From NCBI RefSeq assembly GCF_902168435.1, contig NZ_LR656173.1, forward strand, positions 124,001-188,000: 64,000 nucleotides of DNA, in the 5' to 3' direction. The notes under the pieces are model-generated. The model was not told the origin of the DNA, ran no database searches, and saw nothing but the letters and a program-made list of their open reading frames with translations. Each line of letters opens with the position of its first letter. Positions within the stretch are counted from its first letter, which is position 1. The position numbers were made by a program, and so were the translations under genes. Below are positions 45,918 through 55,932 of the stretch, in pieces. The stretch is from Bacillus marasmi (GTDB lineage Bacteria; Bacillota; Bacilli; Bacillales; Cytobacillaceae).

Positions 45918-46724
45918 TTATGATTTTTCAATGACCATATAATTTTTTGAGTACACGTTCTCTAAATCCTCATGATAGAAAGCAAATGTGTTTTTTCCTT
46001 GTTTTTTTGCATAATACATTGCCTTATCAGCTCTTTGTATAAGTATTTCCTCTTCCTCTCCGTCTTGCGGAGCGATGCTCGCACCAATACTAGCAGTAAC
46101 ATGAATGAATTCATCATTAAAAGTATATGGCTTTGATACTTCGTTAATGATACGACTTGCAACTTCTGAAGCGTCTTTCAGATCACAATGATTTAGAACT
46201 ACTATAAATTCATCTCCACCAAGCCTTGAAACTAGATCATCATCTCGTATACAACACTGAATACGGTTTCCTGCTTCTTTTAGTAGCATATCACCAATTT
46301 TGTGACCTGTGGTATCATTTACTTCCTTAAACCCATCCAAATCAATAAACAGAACAACAAGAGTCTGCTTGTTAAGTTGTAATTCAGTTATAGATTTTTT
46401 TAAAAAAGTGTAAAGATGGATGCGATTAGGCAAAGAAGTTAATTCATCATAGTAAGCCATCTGTTGCAATTTTTGTTGGAATTCCATTAATTCTCGATAG
46501 CTTTTTGATAACTGATGTTGCTTTATCACTAATTGCTTATGAAAATAGTTCGCTTTATCATATTGCATACCTAACCAATAGACAATGGTTGTCACTGCTA
46601 TTAGTACTGATACGTCTATCGTTGTTCGAATCGTACTGTGGAGCGTAAGGTAATTGTAAACGCAGTATGGAATTCCAACTAATAAGCTAATAAAAGAAAC
46701 GCTGAACCTTCCTCCATATTTCAT
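45918..46724 (-). CDS. Membrane-anchored GGDEF diguanylate cyclase
   Basis: 268 residues. Two N-terminal transmembrane helices (about 8-25 and 35-52) and a coiled linker are followed by a full GGDEF domain. The active site GGDEF is at 169-173 in SRLGGDEFIVVLN. The inhibitory RxxD site (R160, D163) lies five residues before it, so the enzyme is probably both active and product-inhibited. It makes c-di-GMP from two GTP. No sensor domain is recognised beyond the short membrane part and there is no EAL domain. Alone on its transcript. Confidence 0.9.
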   Translation of the reverse strand: MKYGGRFSVSFISLLVGIPYCVYNYLTLHSTIRTTIDVSVLIAVTTIVYWLGMQYDKANYFHKQLVIKQHQLSKSYRELMEFQQKLQQMAYYDELTSLPNRIHLYTFLKKSITELQLNKQTLVVLFIDLDGFKEVNDTTGHKIGDMLLKEAGNRIQCCIRDDDLVSRLGGDEFIVVLNHCDLKDASEVASRIINEVSKPYTFNDEFIHVTASIGASIAPQDGEEEEILIQRADKAMYYAKKQGKNTFAFYHEDLENVYSKNYMVIEKS

Positions 46725-46930
46725 GCGCTCACCACCATAAACATTAGTATTTTAAAATATTCAATTAATTTAAAAACTTCACTTAGTTATTTTAACATAA
46801 TTAATGGTGGATTTATTCACTATTTGATATATATTATCGTAGAATCTTCATCTCTGATAATAGATTAGCAAATTCCGTACCGCTTAATTTTACCATGATC
46901 TAAATGGTTTTCTTATGTAAATAGAAACAA

Positions 46931-46973
46931 CAAAAAAACCTGCCTCGTGTTAATTGTACCTGGCAGGGTTTTA
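46931..46973 (-). terminator. Terminator after the 45-aa protein gene
   Basis: AACCCTGCC pairs with GGCAGGTT, followed by a T-run on the minus strand. Otherwise 46725-47020 shows no feature. Confidence 0.65.
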
Positions 46974-47020
46974 GCCTTTGACTTCCGCTTCAATATCCGT
47001 GATAATCACATCCTAATTCA

Positions 47021-47158
47021 TTAAAGATTTGTTTTACTGAATTCTGATAGTTGTTCATCGGTTAAATGTTTAATAAACATATTAAAGTTCATTGATTCCA
47101 TCCCATAGTTTTCACAAGCCGATTTGTAGCTTTCATATGCCTGACGATAAATATCCAT
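47021..47158 (-). CDS. Small protein of unknown function, 45 aa
   Basis: 45 residues if translation begins at the ATG at 47158, which is 8 bases after GGGAG; the extension to 47242 reads through AT-rich non-coding-looking sequence. The protein is acidic and helical: MDIYRQAYESYKSACENYG, then FIKHLTDEQLSEFSKTN. It has one Cys and no membrane segment. The gene has a plausible ribosome site and its own terminator. No family is recognised; it could be a small regulatory or DNA-binding adaptor, but this is not shown. Confidence 0.5.
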   Translation of the reverse strand: MDIYRQAYESYKSACENYGMESMNFNMFIKHLTDEQLSEFSKTNL

Positions 47159-47270
47159 TTTCATCTCTCCCTTTTCGTTAACTGTTATATAACAATTTAT
47201 TTTTGTTAATATTAATATATGACAGTTTGTAAACTTCGTCAATCATTTTTTGAAAATTTTTAATTATAAA

Positions 47271-47308
47271 TAAAAAACAGACCCTTGTAATTGTACAAAA
47301 GGTCTGTG
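47271..47308 (-). terminator. Terminator after yeeI
   Basis: ACAGACC and TGTAC pair with ACA and GGGTCTGT arms, followed by TTTTTTATTT on the minus strand. Confidence 0.75.
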
Positions 47309-47316
47309 TTTATGTA

Positions 47317-48036
47317 TTATTCCCCTAAATCAACGTTGTGATAAACACGTTGAACATCATCTAAATCTTCTAAAGCATCAATCATTTTTTCAAATTTTGC
47401 TAGTCCATCCTCTGGAAGTGTTACTTCACTTTGTGCCAGCATTGTAAGTTCCGCTACTGTGAATTCCGTTACACCTGCAGCTTTTAATGCTTCTTGAACA
47501 GCATGGAATTGGTCCGGTTCTGCATAGATGATTACTGCTTCATCTTCTTCAAGAATGTCGCGGACATCCACATCGGCTTCCATTAATATTTCTAAAACTT
47601 CATCAGATGTTTTTCCTTCTAACCCGATTACAGCAGTTGCATCAAACATATAAGCAACTGATCCGCTCACACCCATGTTACCTCCATTTTTCCCGAAGGC
47701 AGCACGCACGTCAGAAGCTGTACGGTTAACATTGTTCGTTAGAGCATCAACAATTACCATTGATCCATTAGGTCCAAAACCTTCATAGCGAAGCTCTGAG
47801 TAGTTTTCTTCAGAACCACCCTTTGCTTTATCTATCGCACGATCAATAATATGCTTTGGCACATTATAAGTTTTCGCGCGTTCAAGTACAAACTTTAATG
47901 CCTGATTCGCTTCAGGGTTTGGCTCGCCTTGTTTGGCTGCAACATAAATTTCAACCCCAAATTTTGCATAAATACGACTTGTATTCGCATCTTTTGACGC
48001 TTTTTTGTCCTTAATATTATTCCATTTACGACCCAT
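47317..48036 (-). CDS. yeeI: YebC/PmpR family protein (YeeI-type)
   Basis: 239 residues from the second in-frame ATG (48036); the start region reads [20 protein letters not shown], the characteristic YeeI/YebC opening. Other family landmarks are [39 protein letters not shown] and [18 protein letters not shown]. The family was annotated as transcription regulators; recent work links YebC proteins to relief of ribosome stalling at proline runs. Monocistronic. Confidence 0.93.
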   Translation of the reverse strand: MGRKWNNIKDKKASKDANTSRIYAKFGVEIYVAAKQGEPNPEANQALKFVLERAKTYNVPKHIIDRAIDKAKGGSEENYSELRYEGFGPNGSMVIVDALTNNVNRTASDVRAAFGKNGGNMGVSGSVAYMFDATAVIGLEGKTSDEVLEILMEADVDVRDILEEDEAVIIYAEPDQFHAVQEALKAAGVTEFTVAELTMLAQSEVTLPEDGLAKFEKMIDALEDLDDVQRVYHNVDLGE

Positions 48037-48282
48037 CATGAACACTCGCTTTCAACATTGACTAATTACTGAGTGAATTGATTTCTAGGCTCTATTCACT
48101 GTATTATATTATACCGTATTTAATTGATTTGTTAAGTCTTTCATCATTAAAATGGAACAGGCCATATCATGTATGTTAGATCTTGCTAATTTCCTCGAAA
48201 AAATATCATCATCTGTTAATGGAATGAATTAGGTTTTTACCAATATGATTAATAACAACATCTATTTATGGGGGTGTAATTG

Positions 48283-48762
48283 ATGAGCTTTTATCTCCCG
48301 TTTATTATAGGTATCATCTTAATCATTGGAATTGCTATTTATTCACTATTCTGGTTTACAAAGAAAAAAACTAATTCTGTGCGGAAAAAGATTTTATCAG
48401 GTGACAAAACTTACCTAGCTCATTGGACATATGATGATTCAATAAACTTTGCATCCTTTCAAGGAAAAGGAAGTGCTCTATCGTGGTACAATAAGAAGTT
48501 AGGAGACGTGAAAGAAGTTTTTATCTGTCCCGATGGTGTATTAATTGGCGATGTCATATTTTATAGCTGGAACCGCTTTGCTTATTTTAAAGCCCTTGAA
48601 ATTACTAATGATATTCCCCCATGTATATTTGTTAAAATTGAATTTTCTGCAGGCGAAACAGAAACAATCGCCGAATTTAAAATTCCAATACCACCTGGTA
48701 AAGAACAAGAAGCTGAGGTTGTTCTGGATGCTTTATACGGAATAGTCCGCTTCAGTTATTAA
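48283..48762 (+). CDS. Membrane-anchored protein of unknown function, 159 aa
   Basis: 159 residues from the ATG at 48283 after GGGGGTG. One N-terminal helix (FIIGIILIIGIAIYSLFWF), a basic stop-transfer stretch (KKKTNSVRKK), then a soluble domain of about 115 residues with alternating beta strands (VKEVFICPDGVLIGDVIFYSW, IFVKIEFSAGETETIAEFKI). The domain recalls PH-like or DUF-type membrane proteins but no family is certain. It stands alone with a good terminator. Confidence 0.6.
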   Translation: MSFYLPFIIGIILIIGIAIYSLFWFTKKKTNSVRKKILSGDKTYLAHWTYDDSINFASFQGKGSALSWYNKKLGDVKEVFICPDGVLIGDVIFYSWNRFAYFKALEITNDIPPCIFVKIEFSAGETETIAEFKIPIPPGKEQEAEVVLDALYGIVRFSY

Positions 48763-48772
48763 TAAAAAGCAT

Positions 48773-48817
48773 TGAAAAAACAGAGCCAGCTTCTATAAAT
48801 GGCTCTGTTTTTTTATT
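48773..48817 (+). terminator. Terminator after the 159-aa protein gene
   Basis: AAACAGAGCCA pairs with TGGCTCTGTTT, followed by TTTTATTTT. Confidence 0.85.
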
Positions 48818-48887
48818 TTGAGATAGCAACATATTTATGTATTCAAAGCAAGACAATTCCATTATCTAAGTAAATATGATAAATTAT

Positions 48888-48903
48888 GTTAATGATAATT
48901 AAC
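48888..48903 (+). promoter_or_regulatory. Candidate operator of the MFS gene
   Basis: GTTAAT-GATA-ATTAAC, a perfect 6-bp dyad, lies just downstream of a TATGAT -10-like element (near 48876) and 26 bases before the gene start. The controlling repressor is unknown. Confidence 0.4.
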
Positions 48904-48928
48904 GGATAAGTTAGGAAGTGAAACTTGC

Positions 48929-50098
48929 TTGAACAATAAAAATGCGATGTTAATCTTGTTTTTTGTGATGTTCCTAGTCATGGTTGGCTTTGGAATTATT
49001 ATTCCTGTATTGCCCTTTTATGCAGAGGAGCTTGGTGCATCACCCACCGAATTAGGACTGTTAATGTCAGTATATTCAATTATGCAACTGGTATTTTCAC
49101 CGATATGGGGGAAAGTATCGGACAGGATTGGTCGAAAACCTGTGTTATTGCTCGGGATTACAGGCCTTGCCTTATCATTTTATTTGATGGCAATCGCGGA
49201 CAGTATTTGGATGCTCTTTGCAGCTCGTATTATCGGAGGAATACTATCATCAGCAAACATGCCAACTTCAATGGCATATGTTGCTGATATTACTACTCCT
49301 GAAAACCGAGGGAAAGGTATGGGAATAATTGGCGCTGCAGTGGGACTTGGGTTTGTTTTTGGACCGGCCATTGGCGGGATTTTTTCAAAAAACAGCTTGA
49401 GCTTACCATTTTATCTTGCCGCAGCTTCTTCGATTATTACACTCATACTAATTGTACTTTTCCTAAAAGAATCTTCAACTGCAGAAAGTAGATTGGAAAA
49501 TGCCAAAAAAGAAACATCCATGTGGAAAGCGTTTAGTGGAAGTTTATCCATCTTATTTATTCTTCAGCTGTTTATTTCGTTATCATTGTCTGGATTAGAA
49601 GCAACATTTGCTTATTTTGCAGCTAAAAAAGCGGGAATGGATTCGACTGAAATGGGCTATGTCTTCATGATTATGGGTCTCGCTGGGGCATTCGTTCAAG
49701 GTGGGATGATGGGAAAATTAACAAAAAAATACGGGGAAGGACCTGTGATTCAAGGTGGTATCATTATTTCCGCGATTGGATTTGCCTTGATATTACTCAT
49801 CGATGATTTTATTACAGCTGCTATTTTCTTAACGATATTTGGTATTGGAAATGGCGTAATTCGGCCGAGTATTTCATCTTTGTTAACTAAGCAATCAAAT
49901 ACCGGACACGGCAGTGCCACAGGATTACTATCGTCTTTTGATTCATTTGGTAGAATTGCGGGGCCTGTCCTTGGCGGTTGGCTATTCACGCTGTCTATAG
50001 GATTACCTTATATAATTGGAACTGTGTTATCCTTGTTAGCCTTGGTATTATATAGGGTCTATGTAACAAAAGATTCGAAACAGGCTGAAACAGCATAA
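48929..50098 (+). CDS. MFS multidrug efflux transporter (Bmr/NorA/TetA type)
   Basis: 389 residues with 12 predicted helices. It starts at a TTG after GGAAGTGAA. Motif A, GKVSDRIGRKPVLL, is in the loop between helices 2 and 3. The antiporter motif C, GAAVGLGFVFGPAIGG, is in helix 5, marking a proton-coupled drug exporter of the DHA1 group. The substrate cannot be predicted. It is preceded by a candidate operator and followed by a terminator, so it is a single-gene unit, probably inducible. Confidence 0.88.
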   Translation: MNNKNAMLILFFVMFLVMVGFGIIIPVLPFYAEELGASPTELGLLMSVYSIMQLVFSPIWGKVSDRIGRKPVLLLGITGLALSFYLMAIADSIWMLFAARIIGGILSSANMPTSMAYVADITTPENRGKGMGIIGAAVGLGFVFGPAIGGIFSKNSLSLPFYLAAASSIITLILIVLFLKESSTAESRLENAKKETSMWKAFSGSLSILFILQLFISLSLSGLEATFAYFAAKKAGMDSTEMGYVFMIMGLAGAFVQGGMMGKLTKKYGEGPVIQGGIIISAIGFALILLIDDFITAAIFLTIFGIGNGVIRPSISSLLTKQSNTGHGSATGLLSSFDSFGRIAGPVLGGWLFTLSIGLPYIIGTVLSLLALVLYRVYVTKDSKQAETA

Positions 50099-50102
50099 AG
50101 TA

Positions 50103-50141
50103 ACAAAAAGGCAGGCCTTTGGGTTTGCCTTTTTTATTACA
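50103..50141 (+). terminator. Terminator after the MFS gene
   Basis: AAAGGCA pairs with TGCCTTT (10-nt loop), followed by T-run. Confidence 0.75.
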
Positions 50142-50176
50142 AAAACAAAAAAATGAAGCTGACACATCTTGCAATA

Positions 50177-51037
50177 TTATACATTTCGGCTCACATACCA
50201 CTTATTCAGGTAACAAATAGATATATACAACCAGCCAATTGAAACCGTCGAGACAACAAAGAACCAACCGTCTTTAATGATGAACCAATTACTACGATAA
50301 CAAACGTAATATAGCACATACAGAAATAGGATAACGACACTCTGCAAACTCCTTTTTACACCCTTTAATATGGAAATTATCAAAATCCAAGCGTAAACAA
50401 TGAATTGTAACAATATCAGGGTAGAACGACTCCATATCGGATGATCAAAAAGACTGATATTAAATGTTTGAATTTCAGTTAATATCCATACTCCCCAAAC
50501 CAGAAAAATAATATAGGTCGGAAATAGTCCAAGAAAAATATAAAAATAGTAGAAAACGGGTTTTAACCCTGTTTGTATTTTGTAATACATCCATTTAGAA
50601 ATATAAATAAATATTGGGATCAACATTATCGTCATCCATGTCTTATACCAATTATGACTGTAAATCCCCAAGTATATAAAATATTCCTCAATACCACCGT
50701 ATATGAAACCGAAGATAATTGCCCAATAAAACCTTAATTTAAGTATTATAAATAATAGACCTGTTGCCGAAACGGAAGTTTGAGAAAAAACATTCCCAGC
50801 GAGAATATCATCGTAAGCGAGAGGAGGATTTTTTAAAATGTATGGGTAATACTCATAGGAATCTAAGAATATTAGGATTACGGTTTCAAAGTTAAGTGTT
50901 AATCCTAAAATAGTTAAATAAAATGCGAGTGTGAACCATTTTCTTTTAGCTTTAGTAAAAACAATGATTAATTCAATTATTGTGACAATTCCGAGTAAAA
51001 TGTACCAAAATGTGTTTGTCCAAAACGTGTCAATCAT
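50177..51037 (-). CDS. Polytopic membrane protein of unknown function
   Basis: 286 residues with about eight predicted helices, rich in Trp, Tyr and Phe. There is no catalytic or transport motif that I recognise. The start follows ATGGAGG. It ends near the MFS terminator and is upstream-separated from the ABC permease by its own gap and a terminator, so it appears monocistronic. An uncharacterised integral membrane protein is all that can be said. Confidence 0.6.
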   Translation of the reverse strand: MIDTFWTNTFWYILLGIVTIIELIIVFTKAKRKWFTLAFYLTILGLTLNFETVILIFLDSYEYYPYILKNPPLAYDDILAGNVFSQTSVSATGLLFIILKLRFYWAIIFGFIYGGIEEYFIYLGIYSHNWYKTWMTIMLIPIFIYISKWMYYKIQTGLKPVFYYFYIFLGLFPTYIIFLVWGVWILTEIQTFNISLFDHPIWSRSTLILLQFIVYAWILIISILKGVKRSLQSVVILFLYVLYYVCYRSNWFIIKDGWFFVVSTVSIGWLYISICYLNKWYVSRNV

Positions 51038-51129
51038 AATACCTCCATAATGAGATTAGAGTTTCATATACTATTGTTATACTTAACATCTTCAATTGGA
51101 ATTATTCTTAATATTTCTTCTATCTTCAT

Positions 51130-51171
51130 GTAAAAAACCTTGCACAATAATCGTGACAAGGTTTTTTGCAA
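51130..51171 (-). terminator. Terminator after the ABC permease gene
   Basis: AAAACCTTG pairs with CAAGGTTTT, followed by T-rich sequence. Confidence 0.8.
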
Positions 51172-51173
51172 AA

Positions 51174-52154
51174 TTAATACACATCTTTTCGCGTAAATGT
51201 GAAAAATGAGACGAAAATCCCAGCAATTCCCCAAATCAATAACACCATCAGCGTAAAACCTAAGGTCATTCCCTCAATAGGTGGTGTTCCCCCAGTCAAG
51301 TACTGTGTTGGGGTTAAATTGACCATAAATAAATATTTGGCAGATTCCCATGACGAAACCATATTGGTTAAAATCATTCCTGCAATTAAGCAAGCTAGCA
51401 TGACACCCATCCCTGCTGCTGTACTTTTGATTAATGTTGATAGCATGAATGAAAGCGTTCCTACTACTAAAGATACAAACCAGGCTAATCCAAACACCAT
51501 TAATAAAAATTTCCATTGTGGAACAAGGTGGACACCCGCAGTGCTTAATTCTCCATTTTCAACCGTAAATCCAGTTAATATAGGAGCTGACCAACCGTTG
51601 TATCCAAACACAAGACCAGATATTAAATAAGACAATACAGCAAAGGCCATAATTAAAAATGAAACAGATAGTATTAATGTCATGTACTTACTAAATAAAA
51701 TACGCCAGCGTTTTACCGGCCTTGTCAATAAAAGTTTTACAGTCCCAGCACTGTGCTCAGAAGACACAATATCTGAAGCAATAATCATCACCAATAATGG
51801 CAATAATAGCTGAATCGCATGCTGAAGAAACTCTCTAACGAACGTTGGTGCACCAGGCTCAGTCGGATTAATATCGTGGTCCAAATAATACTGCTGTTGT
51901 TCAATCGAGATTTGGAGCTGTTTCTTCCATTCCTCAGAAATTCCCGTGCTACTCAATCGATTTTGTTTGTTCACAATATCTTGCTGCAGCATTGTCCGCC
52001 AATCCCTTGTACCTAAAGTCTCTTGAATTCTATCTTGTTCGCGGTACTGTGCATATGTGAACATAGAAATCAGTACTGCCATAATCATGATTACGACAAC
52101 CAGTTTCTTTTTTCGGACAATTTTGAGTAATTCATTATGGATGAGATTAATCAA
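51174..52154 (-). CDS. ABC-2 type permease
   Basis: 326 residues from a TTG start 6 bases after GGGGGG, overlapping the ATPase gene by 8 bases. A first helix near residues 18-35 (LVVVIMIMAVLISMFTY), an external segment of about 80 residues, then five helices; the layout is that of ABC-2 / YhaP-like exporter permeases. The loop HSAGTVKLLLTRPVKRWRILFSKY is characteristic of this family. With the ATPase upstream it forms a two-gene exporter; the substrate is unknown (peptide antibiotics and bacitracin-like drugs are common in the family). Confidence 0.85.
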   Translation of the reverse strand: MINLIHNELLKIVRKKKLVVVIMIMAVLISMFTYAQYREQDRIQETLGTRDWRTMLQQDIVNKQNRLSSTGISEEWKKQLQISIEQQQYYLDHDINPTEPGAPTFVREFLQHAIQLLLPLLVMIIASDIVSSEHSAGTVKLLLTRPVKRWRILFSKYMTLILSVSFLIMAFAVLSYLISGLVFGYNGWSAPILTGFTVENGELSTAGVHLVPQWKFLLMVFGLAWFVSLVVGTLSFMLSTLIKSTAAGMGVMLACLIAGMILTNMVSSWESAKYLFMVNLTPTQYLTGGTPPIEGMTLGFTLMVLLIWGIAGIFVSFFTFTRKDVY

Positions 52155-53058
52155 TATAATCCCCCCCTGTCATTTCCAAAAATAAATCTTCTAAAGAAGG
52201 TAGTTTTCTGTTCATTTCTAAGACTGTTACATTTGCCTCCACTAATTTCCGATTCCAATCCCCAACACATTCTTCTACATATGGGGTGATGATGAATTCA
52301 CCTTCCTGCTTTACGACTTCTGTCATTTCATCAAGTAACTTAATGCCTTTTTGAATTGGATCCAATCTCCAAATTAATCGTTCTTGTTGTGTTAATAGAT
52401 TATCTACTGTATCGGTTTTGATCATTGTTCCCTTTGAAATGATAGCAACCCGGTCACACATTAATTGGATTTCGCTTAGTAAATGACTTGAAACAAGTAC
52501 ACTAAGGCCTTCTTCCTCAGCTAAAAGGCGTATGAATTGGCGCATATCCCGAATACCGGAAGGATCTAATCCATTGGTTGGCTCGTCTAAAATTAGTACT
52601 TTAGGATTTCCTAACAAAGCTTGCGCAATCCCTAGTCTTTGTCTCATTCCTAGCGAGTATGTTTTTACTCGATCGTGAATTCTTTCTTGTAAACCAACTT
52701 TTTTTGTCACTTCAATAATTCGTTCATCACCAATGTTCGGTAACATCCCAGCGAAATGCTGTAGGTTCTCCCAGCCAGTTAAATACGGATACATCTCCGG
52801 GTTTTCAACAATGCACCCAAGAAATTCCATCGCCTTTGTAAATTCGGTTGCAACATTATGACCACAAATATAAATTGAACCTGATGTGGGTCGGATTAGG
52901 CCTACGAGCATCCGAATTGTTGTCGTTTTGCCAGCACCATTAGGCCCTAAAAATCCAAAAACCTCCCCTTTTTTAAGTTCAAAATCTATTCCCTTAATAA
53001 TCTCCTTCTTTCCTATTACCTTTTTAAGTCCTTTGACTGACATTGTAATTTCGCTCAT
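52147..53058 (-). CDS. ABC transporter ATP-binding protein
   Basis: 303 residues. Walker A GPNGAGKTT (about residue 38), Q-loop, signature YSLGMRQRLG in place of the usual LSGGQ (normal for the BcrA-like branch), Walker B KVLILDEPTNGLDP, and the switch His in LVSSHLLSE. The C-terminal ~80 residues are an accessory domain. It pairs with the ABC-2 permease downstream; the stop and start overlap. The gene starts 12 bases after the SGNH hydrolase stop, so the three may form one operon. Confidence 0.92.
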   Translation of the reverse strand: MSEITMSVKGLKKVIGKKEIIKGIDFELKKGEVFGFLGPNGAGKTTTIRMLVGLIRPTSGSIYICGHNVATEFTKAMEFLGCIVENPEMYPYLTGWENLQHFAGMLPNIGDERIIEVTKKVGLQERIHDRVKTYSLGMRQRLGIAQALLGNPKVLILDEPTNGLDPSGIRDMRQFIRLLAEEEGLSVLVSSHLLSEIQLMCDRVAIISKGTMIKTDTVDNLLTQQERLIWRLDPIQKGIKLLDEMTEVVKQEGEFIITPYVEECVGDWNRKLVEANVTVLEMNRKLPSLEDLFLEMTGGDYID

Positions 53059-53070
53059 ATGCTCCCACCT

Positions 53071-53847
53071 TTACAACGTAATTAATGAGGCAACCCGTTC
53101 GGCGATGAGTTGGTAGCCTTCAGTATTCGGATGAAACTTATCGGAAAATAAATAATCATTTACATTGAGCTGAAATAAATCAAAAGTTGGCACAAAAACA
53201 GTATTTGGAAAACCTGCGCTAATTTCGGCACTATTATAGTTCCATGCACGGACAACCTTGGATGTTTCAGCTGCATTTTCTAAATCGATAAACGGGTTAT
53301 AAAGTCCAATAAAAAATATTTCAGCTTCCTTATTTACTGAACGAAGTTCTGTGAATATCGCCTGTAAATTTTGTGTATATGCTGACTCGATTGGCTGCAG
53401 ACTTCCAGAGCTCATATCGGCAAGTCCTTCACCACCGCGAAACAAATCATTCCCACCAATTGTGATGAGCAGTATATCAGCATTTTCAACCTGTCTTTTT
53501 ATTTCCTCCTGCTTAACCTGTTTAACTAACTGTTCAGAGCGCAAACCCTTAATCCCTAAGTTCGATAGGGCAAGTTTCCGCTCCGTTTTTTCCTCTAGCT
53601 GAGTCACTAAGTAGCCTACATAGCCCTTCCCTTCTAAATCGCCAGTTCCACGTGTTAGGGAATCACCTAAAGCCACAATTTGCACCCTATCCTTGTCCTT
53701 TTTTGGCTCTGTGTTTACAACTTCTTTCTTAATTGGTTTGCTCGGAGTATCAAAGTAATCGAATAAAGTTATACCAAGACCAACGATACATATAAGAGAT
53801 GCTAACACCGATGTTATGGCAACGAGTAAGACCGATTTATTTCTCAA
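53071..53847 (-). CDS. SGNH/GDSL-family hydrolase, membrane-anchored
   Basis: 258 residues from a TTG start. An N-terminal helix (VLLVAITSVLASLICIVGLGI) anchors or exports the protein. The SGNH blocks are visible: nucleophile Ser in VALGDSLTRGTGD, Asn in TIGGNDLF, and the Asp-x-x-His pair in SDKFHPNTEGY. It resembles B. subtilis YpmR-type lipases/esterases. The substrate, possibly a lipid or wall acetyl group, is unknown. It precedes the ABC exporter genes by 12 bases and is probably co-transcribed with them. Confidence 0.88.
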   Translation of the reverse strand: MRNKSVLLVAITSVLASLICIVGLGITLFDYFDTPSKPIKKEVVNTEPKKDKDRVQIVALGDSLTRGTGDLEGKGYVGYLVTQLEEKTERKLALSNLGIKGLRSEQLVKQVKQEEIKRQVENADILLITIGGNDLFRGGEGLADMSSGSLQPIESAYTQNLQAIFTELRSVNKEAEIFFIGLYNPFIDLENAAETSKVVRAWNYNSAEISAGFPNTVFVPTFDLFQLNVNDYLFSDKFHPNTEGYQLIAERVASLITL

Positions 53848-53986
53848 ATTAGAATCCCAACCTTTCCAATAACTGTTTAGAAATTAATTGTCATTTATTA
53901 ACCCTACAATAAACCATTATATCCTTATTTTTCCTAAAAGCAGAAAATAAATTGGTCATATTTTCTACATCATGCTAGATTTCAAA

Positions 53987-54023
53987 ATAAAAGAGACCTG
54001 ACTAATAAGCCAGATCTCTTGGG
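53987..54023 (-). terminator. Terminator after ilvD
   Basis: AAGAGATCTGGC pairs with CAGGTCTCTTTT on the minus strand, with a T-rich tail. Confidence 0.75.
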
Positions 54024-54035
54024 AACATTTCATAA

Positions 54036-55721
54036 TTAAATTTTCATTACTCCACCTGTATTTGCGCTTGTTACAAGCTTTGAGTAACGAGCTAAATAAC
54101 CTTTTTTCACTTTCGGCTCAAAGCCCTTCCAGTTTGCTTTACGTTTTGCCATTTCCTCATCAGAAATTTCAAGCGTAATTTTACGATTATTTAAGTCAAG
54201 CTCGATGATGTCTCCATCCTCAACAAACGCGATTGGACCACCTTCTGCTGCTTCAGGAGAAATATGACCGATTGAAATACCACGGGATGCACCTGAGAAA
54301 CGACCATCCGTAATCAAACCAACTTTTGCTCCAAGTCCACGCCCTACGATTTGTGATGTTGGTGCAAGCATTTCTGGCATACCTGGACCGCCTTTAGGCC
54401 CTTCGTAACGAATGACAACAACATGTCCTTCCTGTACTTTTCCAGTGATAATTCCGGATAATGCTTGTTCTTGTGAATCAAAACAGATTGCTGGACCTCT
54501 ATGGTATCCGCCAACCGCTGGATCAACCGCACCAACTTTAATTACGGCGCCATCTGGAGCAAGATTTCCGAACAATACTGCTAAGCCGCCGCGCTCGGAA
54601 TAAGGGTTGTCTAATGGTCTAATGACTTCCTTATCTAGAATCTCAGCGCCAGCAACATTCTCCTGTAATGTTTTGCCAGAAACGGTTAGACAATCCCCTT
54701 TAATTGCATTAGGCAACTTAAGAAGCTCGTTGATGATGGCACTTACACCACCCGCTCTGTGCACGTCTTCAATATGATAATTTGATGCTGGTGCGATTTT
54801 TGCAAGATGTGGTACTCGACTGGCAATATCGTTGATTCGCTCTAGTGAATAATCAATCTCTGCTTCATGAGCTAGAGCTAATGTATGAAGAACGGTATTA
54901 GTCGATCCACCCATCGCCATATCTAATGCAAAAGCATTATCAATCGTATCAATCGTCACGATATCACGTGGTTTAATATCTTTTTTAATAAGTTCCATTA
55001 GCTGCTTTGCAGATTGTTTAACAAAATCTTTTCTTTCTTCTGCAACTGCTAAAATTGTTCCGTTTCCTGGTAAAGCTAGTCCTAGTCCTTCAGCCAAGCA
55101 GTTCATAGAGTTAGCAGTGAACATACCTGAGCATGAACCACAGGTTGGGCAAGCTACTTGCTCGATTTCTGTTAGTCTCTCTTCATCAATAAGACCAGAT
55201 TGGAAAGCTCCAACGCCTTCAAATACAGAGTTTAGGTTGAGGGCGTTACCTGCAGCATCCTTACCTGCAGCCATTGGTCCACCACTAACAAAAATCGTCG
55301 GAATGTTAATCCGTAATGCAGCCATCATCATTCCCGGAGTGATTTTATCACAGTTTGGAATACAAACCATTCCATCAAACCAGTGTGCGTTCACAACAGT
55401 TTCAACTGAATCTGCGATGATTTCACGACTTGGAAGCGAATAGCGCATGCCGATATGTCCCATTGCAATCCCGTCATCAACACCAATCGTGTTCATTTCA
55501 AATGGAACACCACCAGCTTCACGAATTGCATCTTTGACAATTTTTCCAAACTCTTGCAGATGAACATGTCCTGGAACAATATCAATATATGAGTTAACAA
55601 CAGCGATAAATGGTTTGTTGAAGTCCTCTTCTTTTACCCCTGCGGCGCGAAGCAAGCTGCGGTGCGGTGCGCGGTCAAAACCGCTTTTGATCATGTTACT
55701 ACGTAATTCAGCCAATCTCAT
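54036..55721 (-). CDS. ilvD: Dihydroxy-acid dehydratase
   Basis: 561 residues from the ATG at 55721 ([11 protein letters not shown]). The frame continues to a TTG at 55730 without a better ribosome site. IlvD dehydrates dihydroxy-isovalerate and dihydroxy-methylvalerate in valine, leucine and isoleucine synthesis. Cluster cysteines are in [11 protein letters not shown] and [19 protein letters not shown], and the Mg-carbamyl-lysine region in GGPMAAGKD. Length and sequence are normal. It is isolated from other ilv genes here. No T-box leader was seen upstream. Confidence 0.96.
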   Translation of the reverse strand: MRLAELRSNMIKSGFDRAPHRSLLRAAGVKEEDFNKPFIAVVNSYIDIVPGHVHLQEFGKIVKDAIREAGGVPFEMNTIGVDDGIAMGHIGMRYSLPSREIIADSVETVVNAHWFDGMVCIPNCDKITPGMMMAALRINIPTIFVSGGPMAAGKDAAGNALNLNSVFEGVGAFQSGLIDEERLTEIEQVACPTCGSCSGMFTANSMNCLAEGLGLALPGNGTILAVAEERKDFVKQSAKQLMELIKKDIKPRDIVTIDTIDNAFALDMAMGGSTNTVLHTLALAHEAEIDYSLERINDIASRVPHLAKIAPASNYHIEDVHRAGGVSAIINELLKLPNAIKGDCLTVSGKTLQENVAGAEILDKEVIRPLDNPYSERGGLAVLFGNLAPDGAVIKVGAVDPAVGGYHRGPAICFDSQEQALSGIITGKVQEGHVVVIRYEGPKGGPGMPEMLAPTSQIVGRGLGAKVGLITDGRFSGASRGISIGHISPEAAEGGPIAFVEDGDIIELDLNNRKITLEISDEEMAKRKANWKGFEPKVKKGYLARYSKLVTSANTGGVMKI

Positions 55722-55894
55722 TACCCCCAATATTATTACTCTATTCAGTAAATTTTAAGTTTTTACTATTGTACCATTATTTTTAAATTATAAATAGATT
55801 TTACGACAACTCTTTTAGTTTTCGACTGATTTTTCATCTTAGGAAAGAAGTGGATGAGGAATTTTGTTGAGGGAATTTGGAGATTTGCACATGA

Positions 55895-55923
55895 TAAAAC
55901 CTAGTATAACTACTAGGTTTTAG
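55895..55923 (-). terminator. Terminator after the IDEAL-domain gene
   Basis: Perfect 10-bp stem AAACCTAGTA with TACTAGGTTT, 4-nt loop, followed by TTATC. Confidence 0.7.
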
Positions 55924-55932
55924 ACGATACTA

